Below are positions 10,358 through 18,546 of a DNA stretch of 64,000 nt, in pieces (the first letter of the stretch is position 1; each line of letters opens with the position of its first letter). The notes beneath the pieces were generated by a model. That model was not told the origin of the DNA. It made no database searches and worked only from the letters and a program-made list of their open reading frames with translations. The position numbers were made by a program, and so were the translations under genes. The DNA comes from CAYGVT01 sp964353355 (GTDB taxonomy: Archaea > Thermoplasmatota > DTKX01 > GCA-020343715). The stretch is taken from assembly GCA_964353355.1 (NCBI GenBank), contig CAYGVT010000070.1:62001-126000 (forward strand), written 5' to 3'.

Positions 10358-11833
10358 ATGACGTTCGACCAAGTCCTCCCTGAGCTCGACACCGACCTCC
10401 TCCCCAAGGCCATGGGGAGGGCCTCCAGTCTCGGCGCGTCCTACGCGGACGTGCGCCTCGAGGCCACAGTCTCCGAGTACGCCGAGGCCGAGAACGGCGA
10501 CATCAAACGGCTCGACGTCGCGACCGGCACGTCGCTGGGCGTGCGCGCGCTCGCCGGCGGCGCGTGGGGGTTCGCCTCCGCGGACGTGCCGGAGCCCCGC
10601 GCGCTGCGCGCCCGCCTCATGGCCGCGACCGAGAGGGCCGTCCGGCACGCGAGGGCCACGGCCAGGTTCGGTCCCGTCGAGCTGGCCCCACTGAGGCCGG
10701 TGGTCAAGGACGTCCCGCTGCGCGTGAAGAGGGAGCCCTGGTCTGCGGAGGGCAGGAAGGACCTCGCTGCGTCCGTGACCAAGGAGATGATGACCGTCGA
10801 CGGCATGGCGCTTGCGCTCGTCGAGGTCGGGCACACGCTCTTCGACTGGCACCTCGCCTCCACCGAGGGCGCGCGCATCTCGCGCCGGTGGCTTCTCACC
10901 GACGGCTCCTTCCAGGTCCACGCCGTCGGGCCCAAGGGCTCGCAGACGTGGTGGAGGCCCTTCGGGGCGACGGGCGGGCTGGAGCTCCTCCGGGGCGAGC
11001 GCGACCCCGCGGCCATCGGCCCCGACCTGGCCAGGCGTGCCGTCGCGCTCACCAGGGAGGCCGAGACGCCCCCCTCGGGCAGGACGACGGTCATCACCAC
11101 GCCCGAGTTCGACCAGCTTCTCGTGCACGAGGTCATGGGCCACCCCTCGGAGGCCGACCGCGTGCTGGGCGGGGAGAGCGCGTGGGCCGGCCGCGCCTGG
11201 TGGTCCGACAAGGTGGGGGGGCGCGTGGGCTCGGACCTGGTCACGGCCGTGTCCGACGCGCGGCCCATCGGGCGGCATGCGGGCGCCTTCGGCACGTTCC
11301 CCTACGACGACGAGGGCGTGCCCGCGAGGCGGGTGGTGAACGTCGAGCGGGGGCTCCTCAAGAAGTTCCTGCACAGCCGCCAGACGGCGGCCGTCATGGG
11401 CGTGCCCCCCAACGGCGCGATGCGCGCCGTCGCGGCCTCGGACGTGCCCATCATCCGCATGACGAACACCTACTTCGAGCCCGACCCCGAGGGGCCCTCG
11501 ACGCTCGAGGAGTGCATCGAGGACGTCCACGACGGGGTCATCATGGGCTGGTCCTCCATACCCTCCATCGATTCCATCAGGCTGCGGTTCCAGATAAACG
11601 CCTACGAGGGCTGGCGCGTCAGGGACGGCGAGGTCGTGGGCCTGCTCAAGAACCTGGCGCTGCTTGGCAGCACGCCCGACTTCTTCAGGACCGTCCGCCT
11701 GGTTGGCAACGAGCGGACATGGAAGTTGCTGCCCCTGCCCAACTGCGGCAAGGGCGACCCGATGCAGATAGCGCGCGTCGGCAACGGCGGGCCCGTGATG
11801 GTCGGCGAAGGAATGGTCCTGGGGGTGGCCTAG
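10358..11833 (+). CDS. tldD: TldD family metalloprotease subunit
   Basis: 491 residues from ATG 10358. TldD/TldE form a heterodimeric zinc protease that degrades unfolded peptides (and matures some RiPPs in bacteria). The HExxxH zinc motif is present as HEVMGH at residues 257-262, as expected for the catalytic TldD member. No signal peptide; cytoplasmic. The partner gene tldE starts on the very next base after the TAG stop, so the pair is translationally linked. Confidence 0.93.
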   Translation: MTFDQVLPELDTDLLPKAMGRASSLGASYADVRLEATVSEYAEAENGDIKRLDVATGTSLGVRALAGGAWGFASADVPEPRALRARLMAATERAVRHARATARFGPVELAPLRPVVKDVPLRVKREPWSAEGRKDLAASVTKEMMTVDGMALALVEVGHTLFDWHLASTEGARISRRWLLTDGSFQVHAVGPKGSQTWWRPFGATGGLELLRGERDPAAIGPDLARRAVALTREAETPPSGRTTVITTPEFDQLLVHEVMGHPSEADRVLGGESAWAGRAWWSDKVGGRVGSDLVTAVSDARPIGRHAGAFGTFPYDDEGVPARRVVNVERGLLKKFLHSRQTAAVMGVPPNGAMRAVAASDVPIIRMTNTYFEPDPEGPSTLEECIEDVHDGVIMGWSSIPSIDSIRLRFQINAYEGWRVRDGEVVGLLKNLALLGSTPDFFRTVRLVGNERTWKLLPLPNCGKGDPMQIARVGNGGPVMVGEGMVLGVA

Positions 11834-13462
11834 ATGGCAGCGCTTGGGAGGCGGGGCCGGAGTGGCAGGGGGGCGGGCAGTGGAGCGGGCAGGGGGGTGG
11901 CCAGGGGGGGGGCCAGGGGGGTGGCCAGGGGGGTGGCCAGGGGGGCGGCCAAGGGAGCGGGCAGGGGGGCGGCCAGGGCGCGCGGCCCCGGCGTCGAGCT
12001 CGACCCCGTGGTCGAACGCGTGCTCTCCCTCGCGCGACGCGCGAGGGGAGTGGACGAGGCCGAGGCCTACGCCGCGTGGAACGCGTTCACCATGGCGCGC
12101 ATCGAGACCATGGGCTGGAGGGGGCACGCCACGGGACCGCGCGTCCAGCAGCTCAAGCGGCTCGATTCGTTCGGTGCGTCCGTGCGAGTGGTCGTCAAGG
12201 GCGCGGTCGGGACCGCGAACACCAGCGACCTGTCCGCGACAGGGCTCAGGCGGCTCGTCGACCGCGCGGTCGGCAGCGCCCGCATCATGCCGCCGGACCC
12301 CAACTTCGTCTCGTTGCCCATGCCCCTCAAGAGGCGTGCGGGCGCGCTGAGCGCCGACCGGGCCATACTCACCGGCGCGGTCGAGGAGCGACTGGCGGAC
12401 GCCGCTGGGGCGGCCATCGCGGCCGTGCCCGAGGGGCTCGAGCTCGCGGGCTCCATCATGGCGGTGGGCTCCGAGGTCTCGGTCGCGAACACGCACGGCG
12501 TCGACCTCCGAGGGCACGTGGACACGTTCGTGGCCGCGCAGTTCACGGTCGAGCGCATGGACGGGCCCAGGGCCGCGTCCTCCGGCATGGGCTGGTCCAC
12601 GGGCCGGGCCCTCAAGGACCTCGACGCCAAGGACGCGGCCGGGCAGGCCTCCGCCCTCGCGAGGGAGGTGCCCAGGGCGACGACGGTGCCCGAGGGCGAT
12701 TACAACGTCATCATGGGCCAGTACACAGTCGCCGACGTGCTCGACAACATGATGCCCTACTCCATCGACCTCGGCGCCATCTACACCGGGATGTCCTGGA
12801 TGCCCACCGAGCGACGCAAGCTCGGGAACGGCCGCGAGGCCACGCACCCCCGCCTCGGCGAGCGGGTCGCCGTCGAGGGCTTCAACCTGACCGAGGACCC
12901 GACGCTGCCGAGGGGGATGCTCTCGCACGCGTTCGACGACGAGGGCTTGCCGTCCCGCAGGGTCGACCTCATCCGCGATGGGGTCTACGAGGATGTCATC
13001 GGCTCGACCTACTGGTCCTACCTCTACGGGCGCGAGCCCACCGGCAGCGCGCTGCGCAAGAGCACGGTGCCGGGCAGGTGCGCGTGCGCGGCGCCACGCG
13101 CAGGCGGCACGAACCTGGTCGTGGAGGCTGGCGACATGTCCTTCGAGGAGCTCGTGGAGGCCTCCAAGGGGCCCACGCTCTACATCCCGCGCACGTGGTA
13201 CACCTACCCGACCCGCTACGGGGCCTCGGGCTTCTCGTCCTCGAACCGCTCCACCGCCTTCCTCGTGGAGCGCGGAAAGCTCGTGCCCGTCGCGCCCAAT
13301 GCGTTCAAGCTCTCGGGCGACATCCTTGGCATCCTGGGCAGCATCTACGGCATCGGGAAGGAGCGCAAGACGGCGACGACCTGGGTCGCCATGCGCGCCC
13401 CCGTCGTGCCGATGCTCGCATGCCGCGGCGTCCGTGTGTCCAAGCCCGCGGGGGAGCGGTGA
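11834..13462 (+). CDS. tldE: TldE/PmbA family protein with Arg-Gly-rich N-terminal extension
   Basis: 542 residues. The PmbA/TldE domain starts near residue 55 (DPVVERVLSLARRARGVDEAEAY) and runs to the end; the HExxxH motif is absent, as is normal for the non-catalytic partner. The first ~50 residues are an unusual Gly/Arg/Ala-rich tract encoded by a 12-nt tandem repeat. It starts immediately after tldD with no gap. An internal start after the tract (for example GTG codons near 12000-12008) cannot be excluded, in which case the tract would be non-coding spacer. Confidence 0.9.
   Translation: MAALGRRGRSGRGAGSGAGRGVARGGARGVARGVARGAAKGAGRGAARARGPGVELDPVVERVLSLARRARGVDEAEAYAAWNAFTMARIETMGWRGHATGPRVQQLKRLDSFGASVRVVVKGAVGTANTSDLSATGLRRLVDRAVGSARIMPPDPNFVSLPMPLKRRAGALSADRAILTGAVEERLADAAGAAIAAVPEGLELAGSIMAVGSEVSVANTHGVDLRGHVDTFVAAQFTVERMDGPRAASSGMGWSTGRALKDLDAKDAAGQASALAREVPRATTVPEGDYNVIMGQYTVADVLDNMMPYSIDLGAIYTGMSWMPTERRKLGNGREATHPRLGERVAVEGFNLTEDPTLPRGMLSHAFDDEGLPSRRVDLIRDGVYEDVIGSTYWSYLYGREPTGSALRKSTVPGRCACAAPRAGGTNLVVEAGDMSFEELVEASKGPTLYIPRTWYTYPTRYGASGFSSSNRSTAFLVERGKLVPVAPNAFKLSGDILGILGSIYGIGKERKTATTWVAMRAPVVPMLACRGVRVSKPAGER
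11890..11985 (+). repeat. Eight 12-nt tandem repeats at the 5' end of tldE
   Basis: Unit CAGGGGGGTGGC, about eight copies with point changes (for example CAGGGGGGCGGC, CAAGGGAGCGGG). Because 12 is a multiple of three, each unit adds four residues such as ARGV, ARGG or ARGA. Copy-number change would keep the frame. The G-runs could also form quadruplexes. Confidence 0.8.
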
Positions 13463-13508
13463 GGGGCCCTCGCGGACCGGGCCCACATTCGCCCATCCCC
13501 TCGAACGC

Positions 13509-13516
13509 CTTATCTA
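13509..13516 (+). promoter_or_regulatory. TATA box of the XPD-like helicase gene
   Basis: CTTATCTA centred 28 nt before ATG 13540, in the 77-nt gap after tldE; predicts a leaderless message. Confidence 0.5.
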
Positions 13517-13539
13517 CAGCGCCAGCGCTCACCCGGGCG

Positions 13540-16086
13540 ATGGTGGACCGGGCGTCCGATGACGTGGACCTGGTCGAGCTCCTGGAGCTCGTGCACTCGA
13601 CCTGCCAGCAGGTCATCGCCAGCGCGGGCTACGTCCACCGCAAGGGGCTGCAGCGGGCCCTGACGGCGCTGGGATGGAGCCTCGGCCTCGACCGCCTCGA
13701 GGGGCGCTCGGGGGGCCGCAAGGGCGTCGACGTCGTGCTCGGGCGCAAGGGCCGCCCCGCCGTCGCGGTCGCGGTCGACCCGGACCTGTCGGTCTCGCGC
13801 GCGCTTGGGCTGCTCGATTCGGGGGCGCCCGTGGGGGTGCTCGTGGTGGCCTCCGCCCTCGGCGAGGCCTGGCGCGACGGCCTGCCGGGGTTCGTCAAGG
13901 CGGCGACGCCCTCTCGTGGGGGGGCGCTCGCGCGGTCGGGCGTGCACGCGGTCCTCCTCAACCTCCGCCTCGAGGACGGTGACGTGGTCGAGGTGGGGGG
14001 CGACACGCCCGTTCGATGGTCCCCGGTCGCCGACCTTCTGGCGGCAGGAGGGCTGACGGGTGACGTCGACCCCGTCCGCGTCATACAGGACCCCGGCTCG
14101 TCCGTTTCGCTCGGGCCGGGCGCGCGCGACAACGTCGACCGCGAGCTGTATCCGCTCTTCCCCTACGACCGCGTGCGCGCGGGCCAGCGCCAGTTCCTCG
14201 ACGACGCGCGAGCCGCCTTCGAGCAGGGCAGCCTGCTGGTCGCGCACGCGCCCACGGGCATCGGCAAGACCGTGTCCGCGCTCGTGCCCGCCGTGCAGCA
14301 CGCCCTCGACACGGGCCGCGTCGTGATGTTCCTCACGCCCAAGCAGTCGCAGCACCGCGTCGCTGTGGACACGCTGAGGCGGATGGCGGAGAGGTCCGGG
14401 AGGGACCTCAAGGTCGTGGACGTCATCGCAAAGCAGGCGATGTGCCCGCGCGTCGGGGGGGAGGAGCGCTACGCGGCCTTCCACGAGTTCTGCCGCGGCC
14501 AGGTCCGAGCGGGAAAGTGCACGCTCCACCTGCGCGGCAACGCGCAGGTCGTCAAGGCCGTCCACGGCCACATCATGCACGTCCACGAGCTCGTCGCGGC
14601 CTCGCGGCGCGCGCGCGTGTGCCCCCACAGGGTCGCGATGGACGCGGCCGCGGGCGCGAACGTGGTGGTGTGCGACTACAACTACGTGTTCACGCCGGAG
14701 CTCGCGGAGGCCGTCATCGCGAGGCTGGAGCGCGGCTGGGAGGACGTGGTGCTCGTCGTGGACGAGGCGCACAACCTGCCCGACCGCGCGCGAGACGCCG
14801 CATCGGGCGCGCTGGGCACGCCGCTGCTCGAGCACGCCGTGCAGGAGCTGCGCGAGGCGAAGGCCTCGGGGCTGAGGGCGCTCCTTGAGCGGTTGTCCCT
14901 CCGGCTAGAGGCGCTCGCCGAGGGCCTGTCCGAGGGCGAGGAGCGCGAGCTCGAGGCGGCCGAGTGGGTGGGGGCGGTCGAATCCGAGATGGCCTCGGGC
15001 CTGGACAGGCTCTCCTATCAGGACCTCGTGGGGAAGCTGGAGGAGGAGGCAGAGACCCTCGCGGGGGACGACGAGCTCGGGGGCTCCGCCGTCGCGGAGG
15101 TGGCCTCCTTCATGGCGGGCTTCGTGCAGAGCGGCGAGGCCGTGCTGCGGCTCGTGTCCCGGAATGGGTCCGCGCGGCTCCGGTACGTCCTGCTCGACCC
15201 CTCCGTGGTCACCCGCGAGCGGTTCGCCTCCGTGCACGCGGCCGTGCTGATGTCGGGGACGCTCTGGCCCACGCGCATGTACGCCGACCTGCTGGGGCTC
15301 CCCGAGGACCGCCTGCGCCTGGGGGCCTACCGGTCGCCGTTCCCGCCCGAGAACCGGCTCCTTCTCGTCGACGGGGGCGTGACGACGCGGTACACGTCGC
15401 GAGGGCCCGAGATGTACGCGCGCATCGTCGAGGGCGTGCGAGGGGTGATCTCGGCGACGCCCGGGAACGTGGCCGTGTTCGTGCCATCCTACGACATGCT
15501 GTCGCGCCTGAGCGACGGGCTCGCCGGGGGGGAGGCGGTGGCCAAGGAGCTGCTCGTGGAGGAGCGCCGCATGGGCAAGCGCGACCGCGAGCGGCTGTGC
15601 GACCGCCTGGAGGAGCTCCGGGCGACGAGGGGAGGGGCGCTGCTGGGCGTCCAGGGGGGCTCGCTGTCGGAGGGCGTGGACTACCTGGAGAACCTCCTCA
15701 GCGCCGTCGTCGTCGTGGGGCTGCCGCTGGCGCCGCCGTCGAAGGAGGTGGACGCGCTCACGGCGCACTTCGACCGCAAGTTCGGCAAGGGGCGGGGCGA
15801 GGACTACGGCTACGTGAACCCGGCCATGAACCGCGTGGTCCAGGCCGCGGGCCGGCTCATCAGGACGGAGCGCGACCGGGGCGTGGTCGTGCTCATGGAC
15901 GAGCGGTTCGTGCAGCCCCGCTACGCGCGTTGCCTCCCGCCGGACTGGGCGCTGCGGCCGGCCAAGGACCTGGGTGCGGAGGTCGCCGCGTTCTTCTCCC
16001 CCTCATCCGCGCCAGGCAGGGCCGCTCAGGATTGTGGGGGCGGGGCGCGACCTACCGCTTCCGGCAGGCGCTCACGAAGTCGATGA
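13540..16086 (+). CDS. XPD/Rad3-like superfamily 2 DNA helicase with iron-sulfur domain and extra N-terminal domain
   Basis: 848 residues. Helicase core: Walker A APTGIGKT (237-244), four Cys for the 4Fe-4S cluster at 302, 318, 327 and 361, DEAH box at 408-411 (VVDEAHNLPDRARD), and the C-terminal motif VI region QAAGRLIRTERDRG. This is the XPD/DinG/Rad3 family of 5'-3' DNA helicases used in repair. Residues 1-200 are an additional domain (GLQRALTALGW, KGVDVVLGRKGRPAVAVAVD) not found in minimal archaeal XPD; the pattern faintly recalls restriction-endonuclease-like folds. The start is ATG 13540, placed 28 nt after a TATA box; the open frame continues upstream only as the shadow of tldD/tldE. 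Its last 35 nt overlap the convergent guaA gene. Confidence 0.93.
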   Translation: MVDRASDDVDLVELLELVHSTCQQVIASAGYVHRKGLQRALTALGWSLGLDRLEGRSGGRKGVDVVLGRKGRPAVAVAVDPDLSVSRALGLLDSGAPVGVLVVASALGEAWRDGLPGFVKAATPSRGGALARSGVHAVLLNLRLEDGDVVEVGGDTPVRWSPVADLLAAGGLTGDVDPVRVIQDPGSSVSLGPGARDNVDRELYPLFPYDRVRAGQRQFLDDARAAFEQGSLLVAHAPTGIGKTVSALVPAVQHALDTGRVVMFLTPKQSQHRVAVDTLRRMAERSGRDLKVVDVIAKQAMCPRVGGEERYAAFHEFCRGQVRAGKCTLHLRGNAQVVKAVHGHIMHVHELVAASRRARVCPHRVAMDAAAGANVVVCDYNYVFTPELAEAVIARLERGWEDVVLVVDEAHNLPDRARDAASGALGTPLLEHAVQELREAKASGLRALLERLSLRLEALAEGLSEGEERELEAAEWVGAVESEMASGLDRLSYQDLVGKLEEEAETLAGDDELGGSAVAEVASFMAGFVQSGEAVLRLVSRNGSARLRYVLLDPSVVTRERFASVHAAVLMSGTLWPTRMYADLLGLPEDRLRLGAYRSPFPPENRLLLVDGGVTTRYTSRGPEMYARIVEGVRGVISATPGNVAVFVPSYDMLSRLSDGLAGGEAVAKELLVEERRMGKRDRERLCDRLEELRATRGGALLGVQGGSLSEGVDYLENLLSAVVVVGLPLAPPSKEVDALTAHFDRKFGKGRGEDYGYVNPAMNRVVQAAGRLIRTERDRGVVVLMDERFVQPRYARCLPPDWALRPAKDLGAEVAAFFSPSSAPGRAAQDCGGGARPTASGRRSRSR

Positions 16087-16636
16087 AGTTGCGGAAGATG
16101 TCGTAGCCGTGCTCGGTCTGCTCCACCTCGGGGTGGAACTGCGTGCCGAACCATGGCCGCGCGTCGTGCGCGAATGCCTGCACGCCGCACGAGTCGCTGC
16201 GCGCGATGGCGCGGAAGCCCTGCGGGAGGCGCTTCACCTCGTCGTTGTGCGACTCCCAGGCCACGAACCTCCGCGGGACGCCCTTGAAGAGCGTGTCCTC
16301 CTCGAGCACATCAACCTCGATGCGGCCGAACTCGGGGACCTCCGCGGGGCCGGCCTCGCCGCCGAGGTGCAGCGCCATGAACTGGAAGCCCACGCAGATG
16401 CCGAGAATCGGGATGGTGCCGTCGTCGAGGTAGTCGCCGATGGCGCCGAGCTTGGCGGCCTCCGAGCCGATGCGGGGCGCGCCGCCCGACAGCACGAGGG
16501 CGTCGGATTTGATGCCCGCGAGCGGCGTGGTGTTGGGGACTATGTCGGTCCGGACGTCCAGGTAGCGCAGAACGCGCCACTCGCGGTGCGTCCACTGCCC
16601 GCCGTTGTCCACCACGTCTATGCGCAGGTCCGTCAT
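16052..16636 (-). CDS. guaA: GMP synthase glutamine amidotransferase subunit (GuaAA)
   Basis: 194 residues, class I glutaminase that feeds ammonia to the separate ATP-pyrophosphatase subunit in the archaeal two-subunit GMP synthetase (XMP to GMP). Nucleophile Cys81 in GICVGFQ; the His/Glu pair is in FHPEVEQTE near the C-terminus. The start is set at ATG 16636 (MTDLRIDVVDNGGQW), which matches the family N-terminus; ATG 16663 would add nine residues and begin 4 nt after the upstream epimerase stop. The partner subunit gene is not in the window. The 3' end overlaps the helicase gene by 35 nt, tail to tail. Confidence 0.93.
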   Translation of the reverse strand: MTDLRIDVVDNGGQWTHREWRVLRYLDVRTDIVPNTTPLAGIKSDALVLSGGAPRIGSEAAKLGAIGDYLDDGTIPILGICVGFQFMALHLGGEAGPAEVPEFGRIEVDVLEEDTLFKGVPRRFVAWESHNDEVKRLPQGFRAIARSDSCGVQAFAHDARPWFGTQFHPEVEQTEHGYDIFRNFIDFVSACRKR

Positions 16637-16667
16637 CCCGGGCGTCCCCTGGGCGCGCGGCATACCA

Positions 16668-17603
16668 TCACTGGGAGGGCCGCGTGCGCATCCATTCCAG
16701 GGTGCGGGACAGCCCCTCGGGTAGTTTAACCCTTGCCTCGAACCCGAGGCGCTCGCGCGCGCGATCCACGCGCGCGACCGAGTGACGGATGTCGCCCGGC
16801 CTCGGGGGGCCGTGCCTGACGCGGGACCGCCCGCCAGCCAGGGCGTTGACCTCGGTCGCCAGGGCGTCTATCGTCGTGCCCATGCCCGTGGCGATGTTGA
16901 TGGGCTCGCAGGCCGCCTCTGGCCTCAGGAGCGCGCGCTCGACCGCCTCGGTCACGTCCGTCACGCTCACGAAGTCGCGCGTCTGAGCGCCGTCGCCGTG
17001 CACCACGAGGTCCTCCTCCGCGAGCGCCGCCCTGGCGAAGACCGAGATGACGCCCGAGTAGGGGCTCCTGGGATGCTGGCGGGGGCCGTAGACGTTGAAG
17101 AACCGCAGCGGGGCCACGCGCATGCCCGTGTGGGCAGCGTAGTGGTGCGCGAGCTGGTCCACCGCGAGCTTTCCCGCGCCGTAGGGCGAGATGGGCCGCG
17201 CGGGGGCGTCCTCGGCCACCGGGGGCGGGAGCTCGCCGTAGACGGCCGCGGACGAGGCCACGACCACCACCCGGGCGCCAGCGGCGGCCAGCGCCTCCAG
17301 GACGCGGACCGAGCCCAGCACGTTGGTCTCCCAGTAGAGGGCGGGGTCCCTCACCGAGGCCGCGACGTCGGTGCGGGCGGCCAGGTGCACTCCGTGGGTG
17401 ATGCCGGCGAGCGCCTCGCGGGGCGCGCGGGGCGCGTCGCAGACGTGGACCTCGAGCCCCTGGCGCCCCTCGAGGTGCCGCAGGTTCCCCATGTCGCCCG
17501 TGGACAGGTCGTCGACGACGACGACCTCCGCGCCCCCGTCGAGCAGCCGCTCGACGATGTGGGAGCCGATGAACCCGGCGCCGCCGGTGACCAGCACCCT
17601 CAT
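16668..17603 (-). CDS. NAD-dependent nucleotide-sugar epimerase/dehydratase (GalE-like)
   Basis: 311 residues from ATG 17603 (MRVLVTGGAGFIGSHIVERL), with an in-frame ATG six codons further up. Extended short-chain dehydrogenase: NAD site GGAGFIGSH, the VHLAA motif, Ser in VVASSAAVYGE, and catalytic Tyr-X3-Lys as YGAGK. Likely interconverts UDP-sugars for glycans; archaeal N-glycosylation of the surface proteins in this window is a plausible use but is inference. It is upstream of guaA on the same strand with only a short gap. Confidence 0.9.
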   Translation of the reverse strand: MRVLVTGGAGFIGSHIVERLLDGGAEVVVVDDLSTGDMGNLRHLEGRQGLEVHVCDAPRAPREALAGITHGVHLAARTDVAASVRDPALYWETNVLGSVRVLEALAAAGARVVVVASSAAVYGELPPPVAEDAPARPISPYGAGKLAVDQLAHHYAAHTGMRVAPLRFFNVYGPRQHPRSPYSGVISVFARAALAEEDLVVHGDGAQTRDFVSVTDVTEAVERALLRPEAACEPINIATGMGTTIDALATEVNALAGGRSRVRHGPPRPGDIRHSVARVDRARERLGFEARVKLPEGLSRTLEWMRTRPSQ

Positions 17604-17640
17604 GCCGCCCAGGCGGGGCATGGCGGGGCGCCTCGCGCGC

Positions 17641-18402
17641 TCAGACGTAGCGGTCGCAGTCGTAGCAGTAGTAGCGCTGGTACTCCTCGATCCACTCGGT
17701 GGGCTTGCCGCAGGAGGAGCACAGGGGCGCGCTCGTCAGGTCCGTCGGGGCCTGGGGCTGCGGCTGCGCCTGGGCGGCCACGTCGCCGTAGGCGGCCGCG
17801 CCGCCGCCGTAGGCGGCCTGCGCGTAGTCGCTCGCGTAGATGCTCTGCTGCTCCGTGTAGCCCGTGGCGTAGGCCGCCCTGGAGTCGGCGCCGGCGCCCG
17901 CGCCCGCGGCCATCGGCTCGGGGCCGAAGGCGGGGCGCGGCCGTCCGCGCGGCGCGTCCTCGAGGAGCAGGCCGAACAGGTCGAAGTCGTTCCTGGCATA
18001 CATGAGGTAGACGAACAGGAGCATCAGGCCAGCGATCACGAGGCCAGGCGAGGGGATGAGCCCGATGATGGCGAGGGGCAGCGCAAGCATCTTGACCAGG
18101 GGCTTCTTGTCCTCGTTCACGGCCCCTATGACCTTGAAGAAGAGGAGGATGAAGCCGATGATGCCCAGGATGCCCGTCACCAGGAAGAAGCTGCCCAGGA
18201 CGACGTTGGTGCGGAGGTTCTCCTCCGTCCACATCCCAGCGTCGGTGTAGGCGCCGTCGAAGGTCGATCGCCACCAGAGGTATCGGTAGAGATGGCCAAC
18301 GCCGTTGTACATCGCCGCGATCCCCACGACGAGGAAGACGAGCAGCGAGAAGTAGACGAGGCGCTTGGCGTGGATCTTGCGCTTTGCGTCCGAAACGGCC
18401 AT
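17641..18402 (-). CDS. Membrane protein with C-terminal zinc ribbon, unknown
   Basis: 253 residues from ATG 18402 (MAVSDAKRKIHAK), which has GGAGA just upstream. Hydrophobic segments near residues 15-35, 68-95 and 105-135 suggest three or four membrane helices. A low-complexity Ala/Gly/Gln/Tyr-rich linker follows (about 170-220) and ends in a four-Cys zinc ribbon (LCSSCGKPTEW ... YYCYDCDRYV). The ribbon is probably cytoplasmic. 19 nt upstream of the epimerase start, so possibly the first gene of an operon with the epimerase and guaA. Function unknown. Confidence 0.75.
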   Translation of the reverse strand: MAVSDAKRKIHAKRLVYFSLLVFLVVGIAAMYNGVGHLYRYLWWRSTFDGAYTDAGMWTEENLRTNVVLGSFFLVTGILGIIGFILLFFKVIGAVNEDKKPLVKMLALPLAIIGLIPSPGLVIAGLMLLFVYLMYARNDFDLFGLLLEDAPRGRPRPAFGPEPMAAGAGAGADSRAAYATGYTEQQSIYASDYAQAAYGGGAAAYGDVAAQAQPQPQAPTDLTSAPLCSSCGKPTEWIEEYQRYYCYDCDRYV

Positions 18403-18510
18403 TTCTCCAGCCTCCGGCCTGTACGCCCGCCAGGTCTCCCCCAGGGTTGCCACAGTATCCAACTGGCCAGTGTGACCCCGGCTAGGCGTTAGGGAAATAC
18501 GCTGGAGCTA

Positions 18511-18523
18511 CAAATATTTATCT
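18511..18523. promoter_or_regulatory. Bidirectional AT box between the zinc-ribbon membrane gene and mevalonate kinase
   Basis: The segment CAAATATTTATCT is A/T-only after its first base except the C. Read on the + strand, TTTATCT (18517-18523) is about 27 nt before ATG 18547 of mevalonate kinase. Read on the - strand it gives GATAAATATTTG, a possible promoter for the gene at 17641-18402 with a long leader; GCGTATTT nearer that gene is an alternative. Confidence 0.5.
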
Positions 18524-18546
18524 ATTCAGGTGACGTAGGCCTGGCC

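Noticed and set aside
10298..13486. 1062-codon open frame on the - strand opposite tldD and tldE
   Set aside because: No recognisable motif, Arg/Gly/His/Pro-rich composition, and fully opposite two well-supported genes.
10564..13539. Apparent ~990-residue N-terminal extension of the XPD-like helicase
   Set aside because: The extension is the +1 frame of tldD/tldE. A TATA box and ATG at 13540 give a proper gene start.
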